Shown: piece after piece, positions 10,040 through 19,632 of the stretch
Numbering within the stretch: position 1 is the stretch's first letter
How the letters are laid out: every line of letters begins with the position of its first letter
Source of the DNA: Clostridioides sp.
Lineage (GTDB): Bacteria; Bacillota; Clostridia; Peptostreptococcales; Peptostreptococcaceae
NCBI GenBank assembly: GCA_031261505.1
Contig: JAISJN010000008.1
Span: 62,001 to 126,000 of the forward strand
DNA: 64,000 bases
Reading direction: 5' to 3'
Notes under the pieces: model-generated
What the model saw: the letters and a program-made list of their open reading frames with translations, nothing else
Told to the model about the DNA's origin: nothing
The model's database searches: none
Program-made: the position numbers and the translations under genes

Positions 10040-10954
10040 CTAGTTCTTTAGTTGCTTAGCAACTTCGTCTGCAAAGTTTTCTGATCTTTTTTCTATACCT
10101 TCGCCAACTTCAAATCTTACTACTCTTACTACTTTTATGTCAGATCCAACTTCTTTAGCTACGTTAGCAACTAATTTTTTAACAGTTACATCTGGGTCTT
10201 TAACGAAAGCTTGTTCTAGAAGACAAACTTCTTTTAATTCTTTTTCAAGTCTACCAGTAACCATCTTTTCAACTATCTTAGCTGGTTTACCTTCGTTTAG
10301 AGCTTGTTGAGTCAATACTTCTGTTTCATGAGCGATGTATTCAGCATCTACTTCGTCTCTTGATACGTATTTAGGATTCATAGCTGCAACCTGCATTGCT
10401 ATGTCTTTACCTAATGTAAGAACTCTTTCGTCTCTGGCTTGAGTGTCAAGTTCAACTATAACACCTATTTTTCCGGCTCCGTGGATGTATCCAACAACTT
10501 GACCGTCTGTAGTTAATTTTTCAAATCTTCTTATGTCAAGCTTTTCACCTATAGTAGCTATTTTGCTGTTAAGAACTTCTTTTAGAGAATTTCCTTCGCT
10601 GTGAGTTTCAGCTAGGAAAGCTTCAAGATCCTTGCTTTCAGTGGCAAGTGCCATTTGAGCAGTTTCTTTTACAAAATCTTTGAAATCTTGGTTTTTAGCA
10701 ACGAAGTCTGTTTCAGAGTTTACTTCTACTATAGAAGCTACTGTATTATCTTCATTTATCTCAACAGTTACTAAACCTTCTGCAGCTATTCTGTCAGCTT
10801 TTTTAGCAGCCTTTGATAATCCTTTTTCTCTTAATACGTCGATTGCTTTTTCAGTGTCGCCGTCAACTTCTTGTAATGCTTTCTTACAATCCATCATTCC
10901 AGCGCCTGTTATTTCCCTTAATTCTTTTACCATTTGAGCTGTTATATTTGCCAT
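10040..10954 (-). CDS. tsf: Elongation factor Ts
   Basis: Guanine-nucleotide exchange factor for EF-Tu. The 304-residue protein has the N-terminal UBA-like domain with the signature REITGAGMMDCKKAL and the dimerisation/core domains that follow. The length is standard for Firmicutes. The start at 10954 follows GGAGG. It lies 30 bases after rpsB in the universal rpsB-tsf operon. Confidence 0.98.
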   Translation of the reverse strand: MANITAQMVKELREITGAGMMDCKKALQEVDGDTEKAIDVLREKGLSKAAKKADRIAAEGLVTVEINEDNTVASIVEVNSETDFVAKNQDFKDFVKETAQMALATESKDLEAFLAETHSEGNSLKEVLNSKIATIGEKLDIRRFEKLTTDGQVVGYIHGAGKIGVIVELDTQARDERVLTLGKDIAMQVAAMNPKYVSRDEVDAEYIAHETEVLTQQALNEGKPAKIVEKMVTGRLEKELKEVCLLEQAFVKDPDVTVKKLVANVAKEVGSDIKVVRVVRFEVGEGIEKRSENFADEVAKQLKN

Positions 10955-10984
10955 TTTATTTTCCCTCCAATATTGGTATATAGA

Positions 10985-11707
10985 TTATTCTTGTTCTCCA
11001 TCTGTTGCGACTACTTCTTCTTCAGCGCCTTGTCTACCTTCTACAACTGCTGTAGCCATTGCTCCAGTTATTAACTTAACGGCTCTTATTGCGTCGTCGT
11101 TACCTGGGATTGGGAAGTCTAATTCATCTGGGTCACAGTTAGTATCTACTATACCTACTACTGGAATTCCTAGTCTATGTGCTTCTTGTATTGCTATGTT
11201 TTCTTTTCTAGGATCTACTACGAATATAGCTCCTGGTAGTTCTGGCATATCTTTTATTCCGCCTAAGAATCTTTCAAGTTTTTCTTTTTCAGCTCTTAGT
11301 TTTATAACTTCTTTTTTAGGAAGTACTGCGAAAGTTCCGTCGTCTTCCATTTTTTCTAATTGTCTTAATTTGTTTATTCTAGTTGCTATAGTTTTGTGGT
11401 TTGTAAGCATTCCACCTAACCATCTTTCGTTTACGAAGTACATTCCGCATCTTAAAGCTTCGTCTCTTATAGCATCTTGTGCTTGTTTTTTAGTTCCAAC
11501 GAAAAGTACTGGTTTTCCAGTTTCAGATACTTCTTTCATGAATTTGTAAGCTTCGTCAACTTTTTTAACTGTTTTTTGTAGGTCGATTATATATATTCCG
11601 TTTCTTTCTGTGAATATAAATTTCGCCATCTTAGGGTTCCATCTTCTTGTTTGGTGTCCGAAATGTACACCCGCTTCTAGTAATTGTTTCATTGATATTA
11701 CGCTCAT
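10985..11707 (-). CDS. rpsB: 30S ribosomal protein S2
   Basis: The 240-residue S2 protein is complete: [22 protein letters not shown] at the start, the long coiled-coil hairpin in the middle, and an acidic tail ([12 protein letters not shown]). The start at 11707 follows AGGAGG. It has a strong promoter (11820-11848) and a leader of about 105 bases that may be autoregulatory. Confidence 0.98.
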   Translation of the reverse strand: MSVISMKQLLEAGVHFGHQTRRWNPKMAKFIFTERNGIYIIDLQKTVKKVDEAYKFMKEVSETGKPVLFVGTKKQAQDAIRDEALRCGMYFVNERWLGGMLTNHKTIATRINKLRQLEKMEDDGTFAVLPKKEVIKLRAEKEKLERFLGGIKDMPELPGAIFVVDPRKENIAIQEAHRLGIPVVGIVDTNCDPDELDFPIPGNDDAIRAVKLITGAMATAVVEGRQGAEEEVVATDGEQE

Positions 11708-11812
11708 AATATACCTCCTGGTTTTAATCCTCCAGCTCGATCCTCTTCCTAAAAAACCTCGTAGGCACCTTTTAAGAATCCCGATGCTGTGTGTGATAGT
11801 TTAAATTTTCAC
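11708..11812 (-). ncRNA. Possible rpsB leader RNA
   Basis: About 105 untranslated bases lie between the predicted start of transcription and rpsB. The part nearest the gene can form CTGG-(AGGATTAAAA)-CCAG directly before the AGGAGG. This would place a helix against the ribosome site, as expected for an S2-responsive leader. The fold is inferred by eye, and no named Rfam family was matched. Confidence 0.35.
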
Positions 11813-11819
11813 CTCTCGT

Positions 11820-11848
11820 AGTATAACATATAGGGAAAATAAATTCAA
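11820..11848 (-). promoter_or_regulatory. rpsB promoter
   Basis: On the minus strand TTGAAT (-35), exactly 17 bases, then TATACT (-10). Transcription would start near 11813, about 105 bases before rpsB. Confidence 0.8.
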
Positions 11849-11960
11849 CGATTTTTATCCTTTTTTAAAACAAATTGTTCCATTTCCGTTAGATAAGATC
11901 AATTTTTCTTCGATTTTCTTTTGATATTCATCATTTTTATGTGGTTTAGATGAAAATACT

Positions 11961-13157
11961 CTATTTTTCGTTGAATAATTTAAGTTTTAATCTATTTGAA
12001 ATCGAAATGCTATCTACGTTGTTTGCACTTACTACATCCTTTACTCCAAGCACCTCACCGTTTTCGTTGGTGTATTTTATCTCGCCTATCTTTTGGCCAT
12101 TCTTCACGGGATAGCTCAATTTATCTATTTTTATATCTGATTTTAGTTTCTCACCGTCTTTTAACACGGCGTAAAAATCGTCCTTTGTCTTCATCATGAC
12201 TTCTAGGTCTGAAATTCCACCTATATACTTCTTTCCTATGAAACTGTCCTTTGTCTGGACTTTTTTGGAGCTAGTCGTCTTCTTAACGTATTTAAGCATA
12301 TCGGCTGCGGCGCTCAACCTCTTGTTTTTATGATTTGCACCGAGAGTCACACCTATAACCCTGCGTTTTTTATCGTTTTTCTCGTCCTTGTCTATCATCA
12401 TCGAGAAAGACAGGCAGTACCCAGCATTTCCAGTGTAACCAGTCTTAATACCGTCTACCTCTGGTATCATCCCCATAAGAGCACCATTTGTATTTCCTTT
12501 TACGAAATTTCTGTCTGGATTTGTGTATATCTGCATATCAGTTATACTCGTCACCTGTTTTTCGTAATTGTCCATCATGTATTTTCCTAGGGTAGCTATA
12601 TCCCTGGCTGAAGATACATTCTCCGTAGCCGGCTTTTTAGTATCCTTCATATCGTATATCGGTAGACCATTTACATTGTAGTACTTGGTATTTTTCATAC
12701 CTAGTTCATTTGCCTTTACATTCATTTCGTCTACAAATTCAGCCTTGGTGCCTCCTACGTATTTAGCTATTGCTACAGCCGCATCGTTTCCTGAAACAAT
12801 CATAAGCCCTTTCATAAGCTCAATTAGAGGAACTTTCTCCCCAACCTTTAGGTTGTAGCTAGATCCTTTTGTAGACGCTATCTCTTTATCTATAGTGACG
12901 AGATCTGTAGGTTTTACCTCACCGTTTTCAATCGCCTCTATTGCTAGAGTAAATGTCATCATTTTTGTCAGACTCGCGAGCGGCAACTTGTCGTCTGGAT
13001 TTTTAGCTAGGAGCACTCTACCGCTATCCTGGTCTATCACTATAGAACCTTTTGAGTACTTATCTACATTACTTCCCTCATCTGCATAGACAGCGTATGG
13101 AGAGACAATCATAAGTGTGAGCAGCAGAACTGTGATCGTTTTGATGATTTTTTTCAT
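11961..13157 (-). CDS. dacA: D-alanyl-D-alanine carboxypeptidase (S11, PBP5/DacA type)
   Basis: A low-molecular-mass penicillin-binding protein trimming the terminal D-Ala from peptidoglycan stem peptides. The 398-residue protein has a signal peptide (KTITVLLLTLMIVSPYAVYA), the catalytic SLTK at about residues 62-65, SGN in VSGNDAAVA, and KTG in DGIKTGYTGNAG, then a C-terminal beta domain. Start: ATG at 13157; the GTG at 13169 lies within the GAAGGTG ribosome site. It ends in FNEK with an amphipathic stretch (NRLKLKLFN) that could tether it to the membrane. It stands alone. Confidence 0.93.
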   Translation of the reverse strand: MKKIIKTITVLLLTLMIVSPYAVYADEGSNVDKYSKGSIVIDQDSGRVLLAKNPDDKLPLASLTKMMTFTLAIEAIENGEVKPTDLVTIDKEIASTKGSSYNLKVGEKVPLIELMKGLMIVSGNDAAVAIAKYVGGTKAEFVDEMNVKANELGMKNTKYYNVNGLPIYDMKDTKKPATENVSSARDIATLGKYMMDNYEKQVTSITDMQIYTNPDRNFVKGNTNGALMGMIPEVDGIKTGYTGNAGYCLSFSMMIDKDEKNDKKRRVIGVTLGANHKNKRLSAAADMLKYVKKTTSSKKVQTKDSFIGKKYIGGISDLEVMMKTKDDFYAVLKDGEKLKSDIKIDKLSYPVKNGQKIGEIKYTNENGEVLGVKDVVSANNVDSISISNRLKLKLFNEK

Positions 13158-13254
13158 ATTATCATTCACCTTCTTGGATATATTGGTTATGTAAATCTTA
13201 AATTAAGATTATCCACTTACCTATCTTATCCAACTAGGCGATTATTATGCGAAA

Positions 13255-14334
13255 TCATTTATGCAAAAGTCTTTTTAGTATTACTGAGGTCCAAATAGCT
13301 CCAGTACTCATGCCCAGAAATACTTCGACGCAGGATACCACCTTTCCAAAAGAGGATATCTCATATATCTCGTCGTACCCTAGGGTCGAGAACGTCATCA
13401 TGCTTAGGTACCAGAGATTTAAGTATCTACTTAAGAGATCCTTGAATGAATACTGAAATACCTCGTTTATACCTATGCTCAAATCTCTGTTTTGAACGGT
13501 AGCTATTCCTGCAAATAGGTATAAAAATGCAAACACACTTATTATAAGAAGGATTAGGATAATTATATTCCACGGCTTTTGTCCGTATCCAGTGACGTAC
13601 TTTGCTATATCGTCGAAAAATTTCTCACCTAGGTACTCACTTAGCTTACCATAGTCACTTCTCTTCATCAATTTACTGCCATAATACCTTTCATTATAGT
13701 AGTAGTTTCCCGTCCTCTCGTAATCGCCTATCTTTGACGCCTGATTTCTTGCTATCCTGTAGTTTATCTTGCCGTTCATGTACTCGCCCTTGTCATAGCT
13801 TGTTTTTTCAAGAATTATCTTTGAGTAATTGCTAAAAAGTATGGCATCTAGCCTTGGAAAGTTTTTTATATTTTTGATTACCAAGTCCTGACCTTTGAAA
13901 TGCACACCCTTAAATATATGGTCGAATATGTATTCTTTATTGAACTCGGTGTTTATAAAGATGCAATTGCCATATATCATGGAATGTCTAAAGCTCACCC
14001 TGCCACAGAACTTGGTGTTTTCAAATTTAATCACCTTTTTTATCTCTACATTGCTAAAATCTGCGTCCTTTCTAAAGACTACCTCGTTAAAATTCAACAA
14101 ATCGTAATCGTAATCTATAATTTCACCAGCTTTGAAATCTTCCTCGAATACGAATCCAGTGAAGTCGCATAATTTCTCATTGCGTATGAATTCCATCATG
14201 AGTTCGTTTTCTTCCTCAGACTTACCAGACTTATGGCATATGCAGTATGTAGCGTCCAACACATCTACATCGAATTTTACATCATTATCACAGTTCTTTT
14301 TTGAATCCAGACTCGATTTCCACCCACATTTCAT
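13255..14334 (-). CDS. Pentapeptide-like two-TM ion channel, altered filter
   Basis: A 359-residue protein. The N-terminal 200 residues hold runs of FxxxxF/DFSNVEI-like segments resembling a pentapeptide-repeat helix. The C terminus has TM1 (WNIIILILLIISVFAFLYLF), a pore segment and TM2, as in bacterial Ion_trans_2 channels. Where the family has T-(V/L)-G-(Y/F)-G-D, this protein has STLGYDEI (about residues 316-321): the second filter glycine is missing. The start at 14334 has AGGA nine bases upstream. It lies 48 bases after the pseudokinase gene and is probably co-transcribed. Ion conduction is uncertain because of the filter change. Confidence 0.75.
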   Translation of the reverse strand: MKCGWKSSLDSKKNCDNDVKFDVDVLDATYCICHKSGKSEEENELMMEFIRNEKLCDFTGFVFEEDFKAGEIIDYDYDLLNFNEVVFRKDADFSNVEIKKVIKFENTKFCGRVSFRHSMIYGNCIFINTEFNKEYIFDHIFKGVHFKGQDLVIKNIKNFPRLDAILFSNYSKIILEKTSYDKGEYMNGKINYRIARNQASKIGDYERTGNYYYNERYYGSKLMKRSDYGKLSEYLGEKFFDDIAKYVTGYGQKPWNIIILILLIISVFAFLYLFAGIATVQNRDLSIGINEVFQYSFKDLLSRYLNLWYLSMMTFSTLGYDEIYEISSFGKVVSCVEVFLGMSTGAIWTSVILKRLLHK

Positions 14335-14382
14335 AATATCTCATCCTAACTGAATATAATTTTATTGGACTAGTATTTACAA

Positions 14383-15258
14383 TTAATCGTAAATTAATTC
14401 GCTAAGATCTATTATGATATTTCTAGAATGCGAGTATTTCGAACCGACATCTCTAGAAAGAAGTCTTTTTAAAATCTTCATAAACTCTTTGTTTTTCAAA
14501 GCGCCTATTAATTCTTTGTCGTTATCTCTATGTACTTCGTAGTTTAGTCGATACCACGATACTCCTTTGTTTATCTTTTTAAGTCGCTCTTCTTCCACCG
14601 TCGATTCCCCAAACGCCTTCACCTTAAACACCGATTCAAATAGAATCTGTCCTAATGCGAAGAAATCACTTTCGTAATCTGTTAAATCTACAATCAGCTG
14701 ATGCGGACAGATGTATTGCAGATTTACCTCACTTCTATTGTTTATACCATTGTTAGCATGTACTATGCCAAACCCGGATACCTTCACATTGAAAGAATCA
14801 TCTATTAAAATGCACTGTGGCTTTAAAGCACCGTGGTACATACCGTTTCCGTGCATTAGCTCAAGCGACTTCAACACTTGAATGGCAATCTTTGCAGAGT
14901 CTTGTATGCTGAGCTGTTTTCTATGTATTAATTCAGCGAGTGTAACCGCCTGTACGTACTCGTATACTATGTAATATCCTTCATTCAGATAATTATCTCC
15001 AGCAAACTCTCCCTCATCTGAAAACCTGCCTATTCTATCAACCTTCAACATATACGGAGAATTTATAAAAGATATCATAGCCGTCTCATCTAATAAGTTG
15101 ACTGCAAAATCTCTGCGGAGTTTATCTGTCTTTCTTACAAACTCAAGGTAGACAGATTCATTTTTTTCAATGTCAACTGCCTCGTATAAAATATTTTCTA
15201 ATAATGCTGTCTTTTCATCTACCTCATCTAATCGATATCTTTCATCTATTAACTTCAA
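14383..15258 (-). CDS. Pseudokinase (Ser/Thr kinase fold, catalytic residues missing)
   Basis: A 291-residue cytoplasmic protein with the eukaryotic-type kinase layout: a hinge-like YYIVYEYVQAVTLAELIH, then HGALKPQCILID (142-153) where active kinases have HRDLKPxNIL, then KVSGFG (159-164) where they have DFG. The catalytic Asp is Ala144, the metal-binding Asp is Gly162, and the strand-3 lysine is replaced (VYLEF, Glu39). No glycine-rich loop is visible. All key catalytic positions are lost, so a binding or scaffold role is likely. The start is TTG at 15258, seven bases after AGGGGG. It precedes the channel gene by 48 bases. Confidence 0.8.
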   Translation of the reverse strand: MKLIDERYRLDEVDEKTALLENILYEAVDIEKNESVYLEFVRKTDKLRRDFAVNLLDETAMISFINSPYMLKVDRIGRFSDEGEFAGDNYLNEGYYIVYEYVQAVTLAELIHRKQLSIQDSAKIAIQVLKSLELMHGNGMYHGALKPQCILIDDSFNVKVSGFGIVHANNGINNRSEVNLQYICPHQLIVDLTDYESDFFALGQILFESVFKVKAFGESTVEEERLKKINKGVSWYRLNYEVHRDNDKELIGALKNKEFMKILKRLLSRDVGSKYSHSRNIIIDLSELIYD

Positions 15259-15390
15259 ATTTATTCCCCCTGTTTATCAATTGTCTTTCATTTATCGTAT
15301 AACTCAAATCCTATTGCAAGATTATTTCTGAAACTGACTAATCAAATTCTCTGCAAAACCCACTTTTGGGATTATCTCAGAATTCTAAAA

Positions 15391-15417
15391 AATCGGCAGG
15401 GACTACACCCTGTCGAT
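15391..15417 (-). terminator. Terminator of the VanW gene
   Basis: An 11-bp stem (AATCGGCAGGG with CCCTGTCGATT, one G-U pair) followed on the minus strand by a T-rich tract, 30 bases after the VanW-family stop codon. Confidence 0.85.
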
Positions 15418-15447
15418 TTCTATATTACCAATTAAATATTGATATGT

Positions 15448-16692
15448 CTATTTTTTATATGTGCTGTTGGCTATATGTTCGCTCTTAACGACATTGCCAG
15501 CATCGTCTACAAAGTTTCTGTAAGTCGAGTAAACTCCTGATCCGTATTTAACATTTATAGAAACTTTCTTTTTATCTGTTTCGTTTCCATAAATAACCGA
15601 TGAAACGGTACCCCCATCAGCGTAGTTTTTAATAAATACTGGGTGATCATAAGGATTTTTAAATCTTAGGTTAAGTCCTCCATCGCTGACTGTTGCATCT
15701 CTACCTCTAGGAACGTAGCTAGAATGCTGAGAGTGGTTGTTTACCTCAGTTATTTGCATTCCCGCAAACAATGCAGCGTTGTACATAGTCGATGAAGTCT
15801 GACATACACCACCGCCTGGAGCTTGCTTGATCTTTCCGTACACTATTACTGGTGCGTTTTTGTATCCGTTAGCTCTATTACTTGGACCAGTGTATGCGTT
15901 GTACGAAAATTCTTCCCCCGGCATAAGTATAATATCGCTTGCCTTCCTCGCTGCCAAACCTACATTGTATCTTCTGCCATCTGGACTTGAGCCATAATCT
16001 GTCGAGAAACTACCTAGGGTTGAATTGACTTGTTTAACCTGATCAAGTGTTATTTCTGGTTTTTTTAAATTTACCTTTAGAGGTAAGACTTGTGCATTTT
16101 TGTTGCTGATTCTCTTGTATATAGATTCTTTATTCGCAGCTACATCAAACTCTCTACCTGTGACAGAATCTTTGTAATTGATTCCACCGTCTATTGATAT
16201 TGACGCATTCTTCATCTTGACATTTATGCCATCTGCTATTTTTGAAACCTTTTCACTCAACTTAGCTTCATCGAAACTAGTGTCAAATTTAAGGTTGTCT
16301 CCTTCAAACAATACTGCAAAGTACTTTTTGATGTTTTTAAGATATGTATCCTTTTTAGTCATGTCGTAAGCATCGTTTACTGCACCTTCAATATCATATT
16401 TTAAACCTATGTCACCGGCCTTTACCTTATAATCCCTGCCGTCGTAACTTAAGTTTATGTCTCTTAGGGTATATTTTGAACTAACAGCCTTATATGCATC
16501 GCTCTTGGTCATATTTGAAATCTCAACACCCTCTATTGTTACATTTCTAGCGATCTTTCCGTTGTATAAGAAGAACTTATTAAACGCAAGTACTATCGCC
16601 AGTAGTATCACTACTACTATTCCCACAAAAAATAGAACTCTCCTATTTTTCGATTTTGCCGGCACCACGGCTGTCGTTGAACCACCGTTCAT
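15448..16692 (-). CDS. VanW-family membrane-anchored wall protein
   Basis: A 414-residue protein with an N-terminal membrane anchor (VLFFVGIVVVILLAIVLAF, about residues 20-38), putative peptidoglycan-binding region(s) (PG_binding_4-like, IEGVEISNMTKSDAYKAV), and a C-terminal VanW domain with the conserved PGGGVCQTSSTMYNAAL. VanW proteins sit outside the membrane and are linked to vancomycin-resistance loci, but their reaction is unknown. Start: ATG at 16692, seven bases after GGGG; the longer frame adds six residues. It is single-gene, with its own terminator. Confidence 0.9.
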   Translation of the reverse strand: MNGGSTTAVVPAKSKNRRVLFFVGIVVVILLAIVLAFNKFFLYNGKIARNVTIEGVEISNMTKSDAYKAVSSKYTLRDINLSYDGRDYKVKAGDIGLKYDIEGAVNDAYDMTKKDTYLKNIKKYFAVLFEGDNLKFDTSFDEAKLSEKVSKIADGINVKMKNASISIDGGINYKDSVTGREFDVAANKESIYKRISNKNAQVLPLKVNLKKPEITLDQVKQVNSTLGSFSTDYGSSPDGRRYNVGLAARKASDIILMPGEEFSYNAYTGPSNRANGYKNAPVIVYGKIKQAPGGGVCQTSSTMYNAALFAGMQITEVNNHSQHSSYVPRGRDATVSDGGLNLRFKNPYDHPVFIKNYADGGTVSSVIYGNETDKKKVSINVKYGSGVYSTYRNFVDDAGNVVKSEHIANSTYKK

Positions 16693-16962
16693 TCTATCAC
16701 CCCAAGTCAATCAAAAAAAATTGATAATCTTTTTACATATATGAAATATGTGAAATATGTGTTCTTATTCGTCTACTGAGAATTTACGATGAAGATACAG
16801 TTCTGAACTACTTGCCGATTATATCAAAATCTGCTGAATAACTATTCAAATCAGTTGACTATTTTTATTATATTGCAACCGTCCCTTTTTTTCAACAGAA
16901 TTAAGCTAATGTAACTATATTGTTACAATTCTATACATTGTATTTTGGGGAAATATGTTTAA

Positions 16963-17604
16963 TCAGATTCTTTTTTCGCAGTCAGCAATAACTGGATAAT
17001 GATCCGATAATTTAATGTTTTCCACCTCGTACCTCATAGGTATCATCTGGCTGTCTGCAAAAATATAGTCTATCCTCGCATTCGACGGATAAAATGTCGT
17101 CAAACCGTCCTCTCCTGTTAGTAGCGCAAAATCACCGTAAGGGCTTAGCACGACATTTTTTTCGTTAAAATCACCACAAATAATTTTATTTCCTACGAGG
17201 CTGGATACATAGTTTGATATTTCATCCATCTGAGTCCTCCTCTCCTCCTCATTTAGACCAAGATGAGTATTTATCACACTTGTATATCCATTGGCATTGT
17301 CAAAAGTTACACATAGTGCACCCCTCTGTTCACCCTTACTTGTCAGGAAGAAATGGTGGTGGCAAAACGACTTTTTCCTCACAAATGTGCATATTCCGTA
17401 AGGTGACGGACCTTTCTTAGCATTTTCAGCAAATACGCCCCTCATCCTCAATTTTTTCTTCAATACTAAGTAGTCTGGATAGATTACCTCTTGTAGACAG
17501 ATGACATCTGCCCTTGATTTTTTTAAGTACTTGCATATCTTCAGCAATGTCGGTATATTTTCCCTGTTTACACCTGCATGGATATTATATGTAATAACTC
17601 TCAC
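16963..17604 (-). CDS. Endonuclease/exonuclease/phosphatase-family hydrolase
   Basis: A 213-residue protein of the EEP fold (DNase I/exonuclease III/inositol phosphatase). Catalytic motifs are present in order: TYNIH, CLQEV, NTHLG, CGDFNE, RIDYIF and SDHYPV. No signal peptide, so it should be cytoplasmic. The substrate (nucleic acid, lipid or phosphate ester) cannot be told. Start: the GTG at 17604 with GAGAGG nine bases before is preferred over the GTG at 17613 that overlaps it; the protein then begins MRVITYNIH, as is common in the family. Confidence 0.85.
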   Translation of the reverse strand: MRVITYNIHAGVNRENIPTLLKICKYLKKSRADVICLQEVIYPDYLVLKKKLRMRGVFAENAKKGPSPYGICTFVRKKSFCHHHFFLTSKGEQRGALCVTFDNANGYTSVINTHLGLNEEERRTQMDEISNYVSSLVGNKIICGDFNEKNVVLSPYGDFALLTGEDGLTTFYPSNARIDYIFADSQMIPMRYEVENIKLSDHYPVIADCEKRI

Positions 17605-18113
17605 TAAGTTCACCCTCTCTAAATTATCGTATTCTCATTTTAGATTTTACCCTAGGATTCTTACCTTTAATTATATTTATAAGACTTCTCTTTTATTCTT
17701 GATTTATCATGCTATTTTAAGACATAAATTTATGACTAAATTTTATAAATAGACAAATTATTATGTCGATTATTATTTTTTTAACACTTTTTTGAGATAT
17801 ATCTAGACAAATAACTTGTTTAGATATATCATATACTTAAGAAATGCATGTTCGTCCTAAACGACGTTTTGCATTTTGGGTGAATTCAGTTTATCCGAGT
17901 TGTAACGCTTCTTGGTGTAACTGTGACGCACATAATCTATACCTGACAGAAAAGGATTTCCTAATCTGAAAGGAAGTAGGCATATATTCTATTTGTATGA
18001 GCTAACTCCTCTCTATTTGGACCTTTTTAGGTATTTTTAGACGAGGTGTTTTTTAATACAAAAAATAACGTAGACGATACTGTTGTAGCCGTCAAAATGA
18101 AATGAGGTCAATT
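17605..18113. other. Intergenic region before the hydrogenase maturation genes, with two strong palindromes
   Basis: About 500 bp separate the divergent EEP and hydrogenase-regulator genes. At 17796-17830 a 15-bp near-perfect stem (GATATATCTA.. with ..TAGATATATC) has a five-base loop. At 17842-17876 a nested hairpin (AAATGCA/TGCATTT outside, CGTC/GACG inside) follows. Neither has a U-tract on the plus strand, so they are more likely operator or RNA elements than terminators. The remaining 240 bases to the gene show nothing I recognise. Confidence 0.55.
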
Positions 18114-18368
18114 ATGAGAAAAATAGCTGTAATCAGCGCAATACTCGAGGATCCAAGCGATTCACAACAGAAGTTCAACGATATAGTAGCATCGTTTAAA
18201 GGACTTATAAAGGGCAGAATGGGTATCCCCTGTCACGATGAAGGCGTATCTGTCATTTCCATAGTCGTCGTCGGAGAAATGGACGACATCAACAACATGA
18301 CTGGTAAACTTGGAAATCTGTCTAATGTATTAGTCAAGACTAGTATTTCTAAAAAGGAATTAGACTAA
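18114..18368 (+). CDS. TM1266-type iron-only hydrogenase system regulator
   Basis: An 84-residue ACT-fold-like protein (KIAVISAILEDPSDSQQKFN at the start, SIVVVGEMDDIN in the middle) matching the small family annotated as iron-only hydrogenase system regulator. It lies 43 bases before hydF, which supports the assignment. Start: ATG at 18114, six bases after GAGG; the ATG at 18102 lacks a site. It has no DNA-binding domain that I can see, so its regulatory action is not evident from sequence. Confidence 0.85.
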   Translation: MRKIAVISAILEDPSDSQQKFNDIVASFKGLIKGRMGIPCHDEGVSVISIVVVGEMDDINNMTGKLGNLSNVLVKTSISKKELD

Positions 18369-18411
18369 ACAGAACAGACAATCAAATTAAATAACAACGG
18401 AGGCACAGAAT

Positions 18412-19632
18412 ATGTCGCTAAATTCAACACCAAATGCTGTAAGAACTCACATCGGTATATTTGGAAAAAGAAACTCAGGTAAGTCGAGTTTAATAAACGC
18501 AATTTCAAATCAAGAGATAGCAATAGTATCAAATGTTAAGGGAACTACTACCGACCCGGTATTCAGACCTATAGAGATACTTCCAATCGGCCCATGCGTG
18601 CTTATAGACACAGCTGGAATAGACGACCTAGGTGAACTCGGAGAACTTAGAATCAAAAAATCTCTAGAAGTACTAGACAAGACAGACGTCGCTATCCTAG
18701 TCGTAGATGCCAAGGTCGGCATAGAAAACTACGACCTTGAGCTGATAGAAAAATTCAAACAGAAGAAAACTCCTTACCTACTCGTCTTCAATAAGATAGA
18801 CACTGTAGAAATATCTTCATTAGATATAAAAGAACTGCAGAAAAAAGTAGGTGCTAAGATAGTCCTCTCCTCTGCTCAAAGCGGAGATGGGATTGCCGAG
18901 ATCAAATCAGAAATAATAAGACTTAAACCAGATGAAAAAAACGACGTCTTAGTTTCAGACTTAATTGAGCCAGATGATTTCGTGGTACTTGTTACCCCAA
19001 TCGACGAATCTGCTCCAAAGGGAAGACTTATACTCCCTCAACAACAGGTAATCAGAGATTTACTTGACCACGACGCCGTAGCAATAGTTACAAAAGAAAA
19101 CACATTGTCAAGTACGTTAAAAGGTCTATCTAAGAAACCAAAGATGGTTATCACCGACTCACAGGCATTTAAAAAAGTCGACAAAGATACTCCTTCTGAC
19201 ATACCACTTACTTCATTCTCAATCTTATTCGCTAGGCAAAAGGGAGATCTTCAAACCCTTATAGATGGAGCGAGCGAGATAGATAAACTAAAAGACGGAG
19301 ATAAGGTTCTTATCGCTGAAGGCTGTACACACCATCTTCAATGCGATGATATCGGAAGATATAAGATCCCTACCCTACTTAAGAAGAGAACTAATAAAGA
19401 CATACAATTTGATTTTAGCTCAGGAGTCTCATTTACAGAAGATATCACAAAATACGCCCTAGTAATACATTGTGGGGCTTGTATGCTAAACAGAAAAGCA
19501 ATGATGAGCAGGATTGAGCAGGCAAAATCTTTCGGAGTACCAATAGTAAACTACGGAGTATTCCTAGCTTACGCAAATGGAATACTACCTAGATCGCTTC
19601 AGCCTTTTAAAGGAGTGCAAATACATGAATAA
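18412..19632 (+). CDS. hydF: [FeFe]-hydrogenase maturation GTPase HydF
   Basis: HydF is the scaffold on which the 2Fe subcluster is assembled and then delivered to the hydrogenase. The 406-residue protein has a GTPase domain (GKRNSGKSSLI, GTTTDPV, DTAGID, NKID) followed by the dimerisation domain and the C-terminal cluster-binding motif: EGCTHH and, about 50 residues later, HCGACM. The start follows GGAGG. It overlaps hydE by eight bases, so the two are translationally coupled. Confidence 0.96.
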   Translation: MSLNSTPNAVRTHIGIFGKRNSGKSSLINAISNQEIAIVSNVKGTTTDPVFRPIEILPIGPCVLIDTAGIDDLGELGELRIKKSLEVLDKTDVAILVVDAKVGIENYDLELIEKFKQKKTPYLLVFNKIDTVEISSLDIKELQKKVGAKIVLSSAQSGDGIAEIKSEIIRLKPDEKNDVLVSDLIEPDDFVVLVTPIDESAPKGRLILPQQQVIRDLLDHDAVAIVTKENTLSSTLKGLSKKPKMVITDSQAFKKVDKDTPSDIPLTSFSILFARQKGDLQTLIDGASEIDKLKDGDKVLIAEGCTHHLQCDDIGRYKIPTLLKKRTNKDIQFDFSSGVSFTEDITKYALVIHCGACMLNRKAMMSRIEQAKSFGVPIVNYGVFLAYANGILPRSLQPFKGVQIHE

